A DNA stretch of 64,000 nucleotides from Micromonospora eburnea (GTDB lineage Bacteria > Actinomycetota > Actinomycetes > Mycobacteriales > Micromonosporaceae), in assembly GCF_900090225.1 (NCBI RefSeq), contig NZ_FMHY01000002.1, positions 6,076,001 through 6,140,000 on the forward strand. Reading direction: 5' to 3'. Numbering within the stretch: the stretch's first letter is position 1; every line of letters begins with the position of its first letter. Below are positions 1 to 8,279 of the stretch, piece by piece. Made by a program: the position numbers and the translations under genes. The notes under the pieces are model-generated. The model saw nothing but the letters and a program-made list of their open reading frames with translations, was not told the origin of the DNA and made no database searches.

Positions 1-634
1 CGTGCACCAGCAGCGCCGCCCGCCCGGCGGTCAGCGCCGCGTCGGCGTGCGGCACGGCGGCGGGCAGCGCGGCCCGGGCGGTGGCGGTCAGGCCCCGCTC
101 GCCGGGCACGAAGACGGTGGGGCGCACGCCCGCCGCGACGGGCAGGGAGACCGCACGCGCCCCGGCGGGCTCCGTCCAGGCGATCGTGAACCCGCCGAGC
201 AGGCAGGGCGCGACGTTGTCCGGGTGGCCCTCGATCTCCGCGGCCAGCCGGAGCGCGGCGACGTCGTCCAGCCGCGCGGCGCCCTCGTCGACCAGCGCAC
301 GGGCCAACAGCACCCCGGCGACGATGGCCGCCGAGGAGGAACCGAGGCCCCGGGCCTGCGGGATCCGGTTGACGCACTCCACTGCCAGGCCGGGCGGCTG
401 CGCGCCGAGCACGTCGAACGCGGCGCGCATCGACGCCACCACCAGGTGCCGGTCGTCCTCCGGTAACTCCCCGGCACCCTCACCGGTCACCGTCACCCGG
501 ACGCCCCCGGTGGTCACCTCGGCCGCCACGTCGTCGTACATCCCCAGAGCCAACCCGAGGGCGTCGAAGCCGGGGCCCAGATTGGCGCTGGTGGCGGGCA
601 CCCGGACCCGAACGGGGCCGGAGGCGAGAGTCAT
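1..634 (-). CDS. thrB: Homoserine kinase (partial, runs off left edge)
   Basis: The gene phosphorylates homoserine to O-phosphohomoserine, the substrate of the threonine synthase encoded at 7115-8164. The visible 211 residues start MTLASGPVRVRVPATSANLG, the N-terminal signature of GHMP-family homoserine kinases. The GHMP ATP-binding loop PQARGLGSSSAAI follows near residue 95. The ATG at 634 was chosen because an upstream ATG at 648 meets a stop at once. The C-terminal part lies outside the window. The gene is separated from thrC by about 6.5 kb of transport genes, whereas hom-thrC-thrB are adjacent in many actinomycetes. Family assignment is confident. Confidence 0.93.
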   Translation of the reverse strand, partial: MTLASGPVRVRVPATSANLGPGFDALGLALGMYDDVAAEVTTGGVRVTVTGEGAGELPEDDRHLVVASMRAAFDVLGAQPPGLAVECVNRIPQARGLGSSSAAIVAGVLLARALVDEGAARLDDVAALRLAAEIEGHPDNVAPCLLGGFTIAWTEPAGARAVSLPVAAGVRPTVFVPGERGLTATARAALPAAVPHADAALTAGRAALLVH

Positions 635-744
635 CGGCACCGGTTCATGCTAGGGCCCGGGACCGACCACACGTCGATTCGCCCGGACCGTGGGAAGTGA
701 TCATCTCTGTTAGCCTGCCATGATCAACGGCACCTGGAGGCAAC

Positions 745-1188
745 GTGGACCAGATTCTTCCCACGATCCTGTCCGTCGCCGCCAAACTGCCCAGCATCGC
801 GGTGCTGGTGATCGGCCTGGTGCTGGCCGCGATGCGTCGCGATCGGCTGCCCCGATCCGCCCGGGTCCTCCTGAGGTCCGGCGTCGTCGTACTGCTGGTG
901 GTCGTGCTGGCGGCCCTGGCCTGGAATCTCGTCTTCAGCAACCTGGCTACCGCCGACTGGGTCCGCGACGGCGGCTACCAGCGCATCAGCCTGCTCGCCC
1001 TGCTCTTCGACGGGTTGGTCTCGGTCGGAAACCCGATCGGGTTCGGGCTGCTGATCGGCGCGGTCCTCGCCGGGCGGCGGCCCGCCGAACCGCCGGTCGA
1101 CCCGGTGCGGTCCGCGGCCGCGCCAGCGCCCCATCCAGCATCCACCGCGTCGGGCTGGGGCGGCAGCGCGCCGGGCGCCGGCCGGTAA
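745..1188 (+). CDS. Small membrane protein, unknown function
   Basis: This encodes 147 residues with three hydrophobic segments (about residues 15-30, 43-63 and 80-108) and a Pro/Ala-rich cytoplasmic-type tail. The ATG at 745 follows a GGAGG-like ribosome site (CTGGAGGCAACGTGG). It stands alone on the plus strand between minus-strand thrB and an MFS gene. I recognise no family. Hydrophobicity and a good ribosome site support a real gene; the function is unknown. Confidence 0.7.
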   Translation: MDQILPTILSVAAKLPSIAVLVIGLVLAAMRRDRLPRSARVLLRSGVVVLLVVVLAALAWNLVFSNLATADWVRDGGYQRISLLALLFDGLVSVGNPIGFGLLIGAVLAGRRPAEPPVDPVRSAAAPAPHPASTASGWGGSAPGAGR

Positions 1189-1217
1189 CGGCACCGGGCT
1201 GCGGCTGACCCACGGCG

Positions 1218-2468
1218 TCAGGAGGCGCGGGTGGCCTCCGGCTCCGGCTCGGCCGCCGGCTCGGCGAGCGAGAGCCGCCGGGTGGCGAACCGCCACACGA
1301 CCGCGTAGACCACGGTGACCAGGCCGCAGCCGGCCAGCACGGTCCGCTCGCTCACCTGGTCCACCACCAGCGCCACCCCGAGCTGGCTGACCGAGATGGC
1401 CAGCGTCGCCAGCATCATGTCGGTGGCGAACACCCGGCCCCGCAGCCGGTCCGGCACCTCGCGCTGCAGGGCGTAGTTGGACAGCACCCAGTTGCTGCCG
1501 CCGCCGACGTGGGCCAGCAGGACCAGCACCAGCACCAGCGGGAACCAGCCGACCACCGACACCCCGACGTAGGCCAGGCCGTAGAGGGACATGGAGAGCG
1601 CCAGGCCGGTGAGCAGCCAGGCCCGGTTGGTGAGCACCCGCCGCATCAGGATCGGCCCGACCAGGGCGCCCGCGCCCCGGAAGGCGAAGAGCAGGCCGGT
1701 GCCGACCGAGCCGAGCCCGTACACCCCGGCGAGCAGCGGGAAGACGGTGAGCACGCCGTTGCCGAGGCCGACCCCCGACTTCACGGCGACCAGCGCCAGC
1801 ACCCGCGGCCGGTGCGCGATGTAGCGCAGCGCCTCGTGGATCGCCGGCCAGGTGCGCGGGTGCGGCAGCGCGGAGTCGCGGGGCGCCTGCAACGGCCGGC
1901 GGATCCGGGTGGCCAGGCCGGCGGCCGCCGCCAGGCCGCCCGCCGCCACCCAGAAGCTGACGTACGGGCCGGCGGCTGAGCTGAGCATGCCGCCGAGCGA
2001 CGCGCCGACGACGGTCATCGTGCCCCAGGCCGAGCCGGCGACGGCGTTGCCCGCGGCCAGGTCGGCGGGATCGAGCACGTTGGGCAGGGCGGCCTGGGCC
2101 GCCGGCGAGTAGAACGCCTTCGCCACCGCCACGGCCGCGATGGCGACCAGGGCCAGCCACGCCGTCCCCGCGCCGCGCACCCCGAGCAGCAACAGGACGC
2201 CGGCCAGCGCGGCCAGATTCGCCCCGATCATGGTCTTCCGCCGGTCGAGCCGGTCCGCGACGGTCCCGGTGTACGGCAGCAGCAGCGCCATCGTGCCGGT
2301 GTCCACGGCGAGGACCAGCGCACCCCACACCCCGCTGCCGGTCAGCTCCGGCAGCAGCACCAGCAGCGGCACCATGACGAACCAGTCCGAGCCGAACACC
2401 ACCAGTTCGGCGAGGAAGAGGTTGCGGAAGTCGCGGTTGCGGACGAGGACCGAGACAGTGGGCGACAC
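1218..2468 (-). CDS. Major facilitator superfamily transporter
   Basis: The 416-residue product is a 12-helix MFS permease, probably an exporter. It contains the MFS motif A region DRLDRRKTM between helices 2 and 3 and a long run of alternating hydrophobic helices to residue 400. The GTG at 2468 was chosen because TAGGGT lies 7 nt upstream, the pattern of a leaderless actinomycete promoter. An alternative GTG at 2495 overlaps the stop of the upstream deacetylase gene by GTGA and would imply translational coupling. The substrate cannot be told from the sequence. Confidence 0.85.
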   Translation of the reverse strand: MSPTVSVLVRNRDFRNLFLAELVVFGSDWFVMVPLLVLLPELTGSGVWGALVLAVDTGTMALLLPYTGTVADRLDRRKTMIGANLAALAGVLLLLGVRGAGTAWLALVAIAAVAVAKAFYSPAAQAALPNVLDPADLAAGNAVAGSAWGTMTVVGASLGGMLSSAAGPYVSFWVAAGGLAAAAGLATRIRRPLQAPRDSALPHPRTWPAIHEALRYIAHRPRVLALVAVKSGVGLGNGVLTVFPLLAGVYGLGSVGTGLLFAFRGAGALVGPILMRRVLTNRAWLLTGLALSMSLYGLAYVGVSVVGWFPLVLVLVLLAHVGGGSNWVLSNYALQREVPDRLRGRVFATDMMLATLAISVSQLGVALVVDQVSERTVLAGCGLVTVVYAVVWRFATRRLSLAEPAAEPEPEATRAS

Positions 2469-2491
2469 TCGGGAAACCCTATCGGGCCGGG

Positions 2492-3301
2492 TCACTCGAC
2501 GGCAGCGCGGCGGAGCAGGTCGGAGACGGTCACGAAGGTGTAGCCACGGGCCCGCAGGCCAGTGATCATGTCCGGCAGGCCACGAAGCGCGACGAGGCGC
2601 CGCTCGGTGCCGACGTCGTGGCCGAGCAGGACGGTGCCGGGCTGCACCCCGGCGACGATCCGCCGGGCATGGCCGACCGGGTCCCGCGGGAACTGACCCT
2701 CGACCATCTGCAGGGTCCAGAGCACCAGCCGGTAGTCCAGCCGGGCCGCGGCGTGCAGCACCGCACCACCCAGATGCCCCCACGGTGGCCGGAGCAGGCG
2801 GGGCGACATGCCGGTGGCCTCGGTGATCGCGTCGTGGCTGCGCCGCAGGTCGTCGTACGCGGTTTGGGCGTCCATCCGGGCCAGGTCATGGTGCGCCCAA
2901 CTGTGGTTGCCGACCTCGTGCCGGCCCATCCGGCCGCGGACGAGCGAGGCGTTGTCCCGGGCCCGGGCGCCGACCATGAAGAAGGTGGCTGGTACGTCGT
3001 AGCGCTCCAGGGTGTCCAGCACCATCGGCGTCCACTGTGGCAGCGGACCGTCGTCGAAGGTGAGGGCGAGCAGGCGTTCGGTGGTGTGTACGCCCCAGAC
3101 GGCCTCGACCGTGCCGCCGCCCACCTCCTGGAACTGGCTGCCCAGGGTGGCGCTGGCCGGGCCGCCGGCGAGCGGGAGCCGACGGTCGGCGATCCAGGTG
3201 GTCTGCACGGTGCCGACGGCGCCCAGCGCGACGCCTCCGGCCAGCAGGGCGGTCCGGCGCAGCACCGCCCGCCGGTTCCACCGCCCCACGCCGTCCGCCA
3301 T
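2492..3301 (-). CDS. Polysaccharide deacetylase (NodB domain), exported
   Basis: This is a carbohydrate esterase family 4 enzyme that probably removes N-acetyl groups from cell-wall glycan or chitin-type polymer outside the membrane. The NodB motifs are clear: TFDDGP (motif 1) and HSWAHHD (the metal-binding H-x3-H motif 2), followed by RPPWG (motif 3). The N-terminus has a twin-arginine-like RRAVLRRTALL and a hydrophobic segment, so it is either a signal or an anchor. The ATG at 3301 has GGGAG 7 nt upstream and is preferred over a GTG at 3376 that lacks a ribosome site. It is immediately upstream of the MFS gene. Confidence 0.88.
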   Translation of the reverse strand: MADGVGRWNRRAVLRRTALLAGGVALGAVGTVQTTWIADRRLPLAGGPASATLGSQFQEVGGGTVEAVWGVHTTERLLALTFDDGPLPQWTPMVLDTLERYDVPATFFMVGARARDNASLVRGRMGRHEVGNHSWAHHDLARMDAQTAYDDLRRSHDAITEATGMSPRLLRPPWGHLGGAVLHAAARLDYRLVLWTLQMVEGQFPRDPVGHARRIVAGVQPGTVLLGHDVGTERRLVALRGLPDMITGLRARGYTFVTVSDLLRRAAVE

Positions 3302-3537
3302 GGCCCCGCTCCCACGCCGCCCGGCCGCCCCGGTACGGGACGCCCCGGCACCCGCAGCAGGTGCCGACCGGCTCACGGTACCGCTTCGGGCTCGCGCGGG
3401 CAGTCCCCTCTATCGGCCACCCCCGGGTGCCCTCCCTGCCGGCGATCCCGTGATCCGGTTCCGTGTCGCGCAACCGCCGGTATTCGGCACCCGGCGATAC
3501 CGCCACATCCCGCACACGGAGTCGATCAGGGCCGACT

Positions 3538-3583
3538 TACGGAAAGAGTGGCCACCCCGGACGGGATGACCACTCTTTCCGTA
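3538..3583. repeat. 14-bp perfect inverted repeat
   Basis: The arms TACGGAAAGAGTGG (3538-3551) and CCACTCTTTCCGTA (3570-3583) are exact inverse complements around an 18-nt spacer. The element sits about 240 bp upstream of the deacetylase start and about 100 bp downstream of the RND stop. It may be a regulator site or a second terminator. The rest of the 3302-3677 gap holds no convincing gene. Confidence 0.7.
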
Positions 3584-3638
3584 CTCCTGTGACGCGACCC
3601 CGGGCGGCGCGGCCCGGCACCGGGACGCGGCCGGCCAG

Positions 3639-3667
3639 CCGGGCGGCGCCAGGCCGGCGCCGCCCGG
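3639..3667 (-). terminator. Hairpin terminator of the RND gene
   Basis: CCGGGCGGCGCC (3639-3650) and GGCGCCGCCCGG (3656-3667) form a perfect 12-bp GC stem with a 5-nt loop, 11 nt beyond the RND stop codon. No U-tract follows, as is usual in high-GC actinomycetes. Confidence 0.7.
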
Positions 3668-3677
3668 TGAGGCCGGG

Positions 3678-6600
3678 TCAGTCGGTGGGGGGCAGCGGGG
3701 ACTGGCGGCTCTTCGGCAGGCGCAGCACCTCGAACTGGTCCGTACCGTCGAGGAGCGCCCCCGACGGGGCTGGCGGGACCGGCGACCCGGCGGGGGACGC
3801 GACCACCTTGGCCGGCGACGCGCCGCCGCCGACGGTCACCGGGACCAGGGCCGGGGCCGGCGGCGCCACCGGTTCCGGCGTGCCCCGGCGGCCGGCCCGG
3901 CGCTCGCGCAGCGCCTCCTTGGTGCGCTCCACCATCGTGTAGAGGGTCGGCACCAGGATCAGCGTCAGCAGCGTCGAGCTGATCAGGCCGCCGATCACCA
4001 CGATCGCCAGCGGCCGGGAGATGAAGCCCCCCTCGCCGGTGAGCCCGAACGCCATCGGCAGCAGGGCGAACACCGTGGCGACCGCGGTCATCAGGATCGG
4101 TCGCAGCCGCCGCCGGCCACCCTCGACCACCGCGTCGGTGACGGCCATCCCCTGCGCCCGGTACTGGTTGATCAGGTCGAGCAGCACGATCGCGTTCGTC
4201 ACCACGATGCCGACCAGCATGAGCACGCCGATCAGCGCCGGCACACCCAACGGCGTCCCGGTGGCCAACAGCAGCACGATCGCGCCGGTTGCCGCGAACG
4301 GGACGGAGACCAGCAGGATCAGCGCCTGGGTCAGGCTGCGGAACGTGGCCACCATGATCAGGAAGACGATCGCGATCGCGGCCAGCACCGCCAGCATCAG
4401 GTCCGCGAAGGCGTCCTTCTGGTCGGCGCTGACGCCGCCGATGGTGAACGTCGCACCCGGTACGTCCAGCGCGTCCAGCCGCTTCTGCAACTCCTTCGTC
4501 GTGGTGCCGAGGTCGGAGCCGGTGGCCGTACCGGTGACCGAGACGCTGCGCTCGCCGTCGATCCGGGTCACCTGCTGCGGCCCCTCGACCTGGTTGATGT
4601 CGGCGATGTCGTCCAGCCTGACCCGGCCCACCGGCATCGCCCGCAGCTCGTCCACGCTCAGCGGAGGCCGGGCCCCGGTGCTGAGCACCACGTTCTGCGG
4701 CGTGCCGTCCAGGGTGACCTGCCCCAGCGGGGCACCCCGGTACGCCTGCGCGACGAGCTGCCCGACGGCGGCCTCGGTGAGCCCGGCCCGGGCCGCGGCG
4801 ACCCGGTCCACGGTCACCTCGACCCGGGGCACCCGGGTGGCGAGGCTGGTGGAGACGTCCTCCACGCCCGGCGTGTCGGCCACCGCCCCCCGGACGGCCT
4901 CGGCGGCCCGGGTCAGCGTGTCCTGGTCGACGGCCTGCACGACCACCTCAAGCTGGTTGGCGGAGCCGCCGCCGTGCCCGCCGCCGAAGCTCAGCTCGCC
5001 CACCTCGGGGCCGAGGGCGTCGAACTCCGTACGCAGACTCCGCCGGACGGTCGCGGCGTCGGTGTCCTTGCTGAGCGCGACCGAGAAGGAGGCGGTGTTG
5101 CCGGCGCCGGCACCCGCCCACGGCATGTTGCCGCCACCGGCCGTGACCTGGTACGTCTTCACCCCCGGGGTACGCCGGAGCACCTCCTCGACCCGGGCGG
5201 CCGCCTGGTCGGTGCCGGCCAGCCCGGTGCCCGCCGGCAGCTCCTGGCGGATGCTCAGGGTGTCCTGGCCGGAGTCGTCCAGGAAGTTGGTCTCCAGCCT
5301 CTGCGCCAGGCCGAACGTGCCGAACAGCACCAGCAGGCCCAGCCCCACCGTGGCCCAGCGGGTGCCCCGGGACCGGGTGGCGAAGCCGATCGCCGGCAGG
5401 TACGCCCGCTGCAACCGGCTGCGCAGCTCCTTCTCCTCGGCGGCCCGCCGGACGCCGGCCTCGTCCCCGGCGCCGCCGCCCGGCTTCAGGAACCAGTACG
5501 CGAGCACCGGGATCACGGTCAACGACACCAGCAGCGAGGCGAGCAGGGCCACCGTCACGGTGATCGCGAACGGCGCGAAGAGCTGCCCGACGAAGCCGCC
5601 CACCAGCGCGATCGGCGCGAAGACGGCGACCGTGGTGAGCGTCGAGGCGGTGACCGCGCCGGCCACCTCGCGGACCGCGCCGAGGATGGCCTCGCGCTTC
5701 GGCTCGCCGTACTCCAGGTGCCGCTTGATGTTCTCCAGCACCACGATGGAGTCGTCGACGACCCGGCCGACGGCGATGGTCAGCGCGCCGAGGGTGAGCA
5801 GGTTGAGCGAGTGGCCGTCGGCCCAGAGCACGATCAGCGCGACCAGCACCGAAAGCGGGATGGAGACCGCGGTGACCAGGGTGGAACGGACCGAGAGCAG
5901 GAAGACCAGGATCACCACGACCGCCATCAGCAGGCCGAGCAGACCCTCGGTGGTGAGGCTCTCGATGGACCGCTCGACGAACGGGGCCTGGTCGAAGACC
6001 ACGGTCAGCTCGGCGCCGGAGGCGGCCTTCAGCTCGTCGAGGCGGTCCCGGATGTCGTGGGAGATGCGGACCGCGTTGCCGTCCGGGGTCGCGGTGACCG
6101 CGATACCCAGGCTGGGCTTGCCGTTGGTGCGGGTGAACCCGGTGGCCGGGGCGAGCTGCTGCTCCACCCGGGCCACGTCGCCGAGGCGTACCGGGGCGGC
6201 GGGGGCGGTGGTGAGCACGATGCCGCGCAGCTCGTCCACGGTCCGGATCGGGGTGCCGACCTGCACCGGGAGCGACCGGGTGCCGTCGGCCACCGCGCCG
6301 GCCGGCAGCGCGACGCCGTTGGTCTTGAGCGCCTGGCCGATCGCCATCGGGGCCAGCCGGGCCGCGGCCAGCTTCGCCGGGTCGGGGGTGATCACCAAGA
6401 CCTGGTCGCGGGTGCCGGTCACGTCGACCGTCCGGACCCCGTCCAGGCCCTCCAGCTCGGGTACGACGGCGCGGCGCAGCTTCTCCGCCAGGGCCTGCTC
6501 GTCGTCGCCGCCGGTCGCGGCGACCACCACGACGGGCAGGTCGTCGGTGCTGCCGGCGATGACCTGCGGGTCCACTCCCTCGGGGAGCTGCCCGTCGATG

Positions 6601-6944
6601 CGGTTCAGCGCGGTCTGCATCTTGTTGACCACGTCGTCCAGGTTGGTGCCGAACGCGTACTGCACCTGGACGGTGGTGGCGCCCTCACGAGCGGTGGAGG
6701 TGACCTTCTCCAGCCCCGGGATGCCCTGGAGACTGTTCTCGATCGGCTCGGTGACCTGGGACTCGACGATCTCCGGCGCGGCGCCCGGGTAGGCCGCCAC
6801 GATGAACGCGGCGGGAAACTCCAGCGACGGCAGGAGCTGCTGCTTCAGCGACGGCACGGCGTACGCCCCGAACGCCGTGGTCACCAGCGCGATGAGGGCG
6901 ACCAACCCCCGGTTGGCGAGGCTGAATCTGGCGAGCAGCGACAT
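3678..6944 (-). CDS. RND-family efflux permease (AcrB/MMPL-like inner-membrane pump)
   Basis: The 1,088-residue protein is a proton-driven RND exporter of the HAE1 class. It has the two-fold RND layout: helix 1 (residues 12-30), a large periplasmic-type loop, helices 2-6 (about 325-490), helix 7 near 525, a second loop, and helices 8-12 (about 840-1015). The helix-4 proton relay carries adjacent aspartates in GRVVDDSIVVLEN. The C-terminal 60 residues are Pro/Ala-rich and unlike Gram-negative pumps. No membrane-fusion protein or outer-membrane channel lies nearby, which is normal in Gram-positives. The substrate is unknown. ATG start at 6944. Confidence 0.9.
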   Translation of the reverse strand: MSLLARFSLANRGLVALIALVTTAFGAYAVPSLKQQLLPSLEFPAAFIVAAYPGAAPEIVESQVTEPIENSLQGIPGLEKVTSTAREGATTVQVQYAFGTNLDDVVNKMQTALNRIDGQLPEGVDPQVIAGSTDDLPVVVVAATGGDDEQALAEKLRRAVVPELEGLDGVRTVDVTGTRDQVLVITPDPAKLAAARLAPMAIGQALKTNGVALPAGAVADGTRSLPVQVGTPIRTVDELRGIVLTTAPAAPVRLGDVARVEQQLAPATGFTRTNGKPSLGIAVTATPDGNAVRISHDIRDRLDELKAASGAELTVVFDQAPFVERSIESLTTEGLLGLLMAVVVILVFLLSVRSTLVTAVSIPLSVLVALIVLWADGHSLNLLTLGALTIAVGRVVDDSIVVLENIKRHLEYGEPKREAILGAVREVAGAVTASTLTTVAVFAPIALVGGFVGQLFAPFAITVTVALLASLLVSLTVIPVLAYWFLKPGGGAGDEAGVRRAAEEKELRSRLQRAYLPAIGFATRSRGTRWATVGLGLLVLFGTFGLAQRLETNFLDDSGQDTLSIRQELPAGTGLAGTDQAAARVEEVLRRTPGVKTYQVTAGGGNMPWAGAGAGNTASFSVALSKDTDAATVRRSLRTEFDALGPEVGELSFGGGHGGGSANQLEVVVQAVDQDTLTRAAEAVRGAVADTPGVEDVSTSLATRVPRVEVTVDRVAAARAGLTEAAVGQLVAQAYRGAPLGQVTLDGTPQNVVLSTGARPPLSVDELRAMPVGRVRLDDIADINQVEGPQQVTRIDGERSVSVTGTATGSDLGTTTKELQKRLDALDVPGATFTIGGVSADQKDAFADLMLAVLAAIAIVFLIMVATFRSLTQALILLVSVPFAATGAIVLLLATGTPLGVPALIGVLMLVGIVVTNAIVLLDLINQYRAQGMAVTDAVVEGGRRRLRPILMTAVATVFALLPMAFGLTGEGGFISRPLAIVVIGGLISSTLLTLILVPTLYTMVERTKEALRERRAGRRGTPEPVAPPAPALVPVTVGGGASPAKVVASPAGSPVPPAPSGALLDGTDQFEVLRLPKSRQSPLPPTD

Positions 6945-7044
6945 CAGCGTGGCTCACTCCTGAAATGGGGTGGGTTTGATCCACAAAGTCTGCCCCACCC
7001 CTTCCCCCCGCCCCGCACCCACCCACCCTCCGCCCAGCACGTGG

Positions 7045-7102
7045 TTGATCAAGAAGTTTCGGTCGCGAATCAGCGTTACCGTGACGCGAACTTCTTGATC
7101 AA
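7045..7102. repeat. Dispersed hairpin repeat, family A copy 1
   Basis: TTGATCAAGAAGTT (7045-7058) is inversely repeated as AACTTCTTGATCAA (7089-7102). It begins just beyond the thrC stop and upstream of the RND gene. Related hairpins with a GATCA-GAAGTT core lie at 45235-45296, 48009-48066 and 60879-60932. All lie at 3' ends of genes, which fits a bidirectional terminator. A separate 8-bp stem (GGGGTGGG/CCCACCCC, 6967-7001) precedes it. Confidence 0.75.
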
Positions 7103-7114
7103 ACCGGCGCGGGG

Positions 7115-8164
7115 TTAGGCGAGGTCTAGGGAGCGGGCGGCGGCCTGGGGGTCGTTGGCGATGGTGATCGGGGCGGGGGCCGTGGAGATGGCCCACTCGG
7201 GGTCCTTGAGGCCGTGGCCGGTGACCGTGCAGACGACGGTGGAGCCGGCCGGCACCTTCCCGGCGGCGGCCTGCTGGAGCAGGCCGGCCACGCTGGCCGC
7301 GCTGCCCAGCTCGACGAACACGCCCACCTCGCGGGCCAGCAACCGGTACGCCGCCAGGATCTCCCGGTCGGTGACCGCCGAGATCAGGCCGCCGGAGGCG
7401 TCCCGGGCGTCGACGGCCTTGGTCCAGCTCGCCGGGTTGCCGATCCGGATGGCGGTGGCGATGGTCGACGGCTCCGGCACCATCTGGCCGGTCACGATGG
7501 GCGCCGCGCCGGCTGCCTGGAAGCCGTACATCCGCGGAGCCCTGGTGGCGTTGCCGGCCGCCAGGTCCTCCGAGTAGCCCAACCAGTAGGCGGAGATGTT
7601 GCCGGCGTTGCCGACCGGCAGGCAGTGGATGTCGGGGGCGTCGCCGAGCGCCTCGACGATCTCGAAGGCGGCGGTCTTCTGGCCGTGCAGCCGGTCGATG
7701 TTGACCGAGTTGACCAGGGCGACCGGATAGTCCTGGGCCAGCTTGCCGGCCAGCGCCAGGCAGTCGTCGAAGTTGCCCTGCACCTGGAGCAGCTTGGCGC
7801 CGTGCACCAGCGCCTGGGCCAGCTTGCCCAGCGCGATCTTGCCCTGCGGCACCAGCACCGCGCAGGTGATCCCGGCGCGGGCCGCGTACGCCGCGGCGGA
7901 GGCGCTGGTGTTGCCGGTGGAGGCGCAGATGATCGCCTTGTTGCCGGCCTCGACCGCCGTGGAGACGGCGACCGTCATGCCCCGGTCCTTGAAGGAGCCG
8001 GTGGGATTGGCCCCCTCCACCTTCAGCCAGACGTCAGCGCCGATCCGGGCGGAGAGCACCGGCGCCGGCAGCAGCGGCGTGTTCCCCTCGTGCAGGGTGA
8101 TGACCGGGGTGGCGTCGGTGACCGGCAGCCGGTCCCGGTACGTCTCGATCAGGCCCCGCCACAT
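7115..8164 (-). CDS. thrC: Threonine synthase
   Basis: This PLP enzyme converts O-phosphohomoserine to threonine. The product is 349 residues, the usual length of the short actinobacterial class. The PLP lysine is K59 in NPTGSFKDRG, and the phosphate-binding ASTGNTSAS loop lies about 25 residues later. The C-terminal GHGLKDP motif is typical of ThrC. The ATG at 8164 is preceded by GAGGAGAGCGAC, a strong ribosome site. It lies 115 nt downstream of hom, and the intervening leader contains a long-range stem (8191-8260). Confidence 0.95.
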   Translation of the reverse strand: MWRGLIETYRDRLPVTDATPVITLHEGNTPLLPAPVLSARIGADVWLKVEGANPTGSFKDRGMTVAVSTAVEAGNKAIICASTGNTSASAAAYAARAGITCAVLVPQGKIALGKLAQALVHGAKLLQVQGNFDDCLALAGKLAQDYPVALVNSVNIDRLHGQKTAAFEIVEALGDAPDIHCLPVGNAGNISAYWLGYSEDLAAGNATRAPRMYGFQAAGAAPIVTGQMVPEPSTIATAIRIGNPASWTKAVDARDASGGLISAVTDREILAAYRLLAREVGVFVELGSAASVAGLLQQAAAGKVPAGSTVVCTVTGHGLKDPEWAISTAPAPITIANDPQAAARSLDLA

Positions 8165-8190
8165 GTCGCTCTCCTCGCGTCGACCGCCCC

Positions 8191-8260
8191 GGTTAGGTCG
8201 GGGCTCCTACCAGCGTGGACCAGCCTCTCGGACCGGCCGCCGGCACACCCTGACCTAACC
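8191..8260 (-). promoter_or_regulatory. Structured thrC leader (9-bp closing stem)
   Basis: GGTTAGGTC (8191-8199) and GACCTAACC (8252-8260) are perfect inverse complements enclosing 52 nt in the hom-thrC gap. Read on the minus strand, the stem closes before the thrC ribosome site. It could be a hom terminator, an RNA processing site or a regulatory leader. I cannot match it to a named riboswitch class. Confidence 0.5.
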
Positions 8261-8279
8261 ATCAGGCGGGACGCGGGCG

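Noticed and set aside
4021..7118. Long plus-strand frames (923 and 714 codons) opposite the RND gene
   Set aside because: They mirror a clear RND transporter and show no motif or ribosome site.
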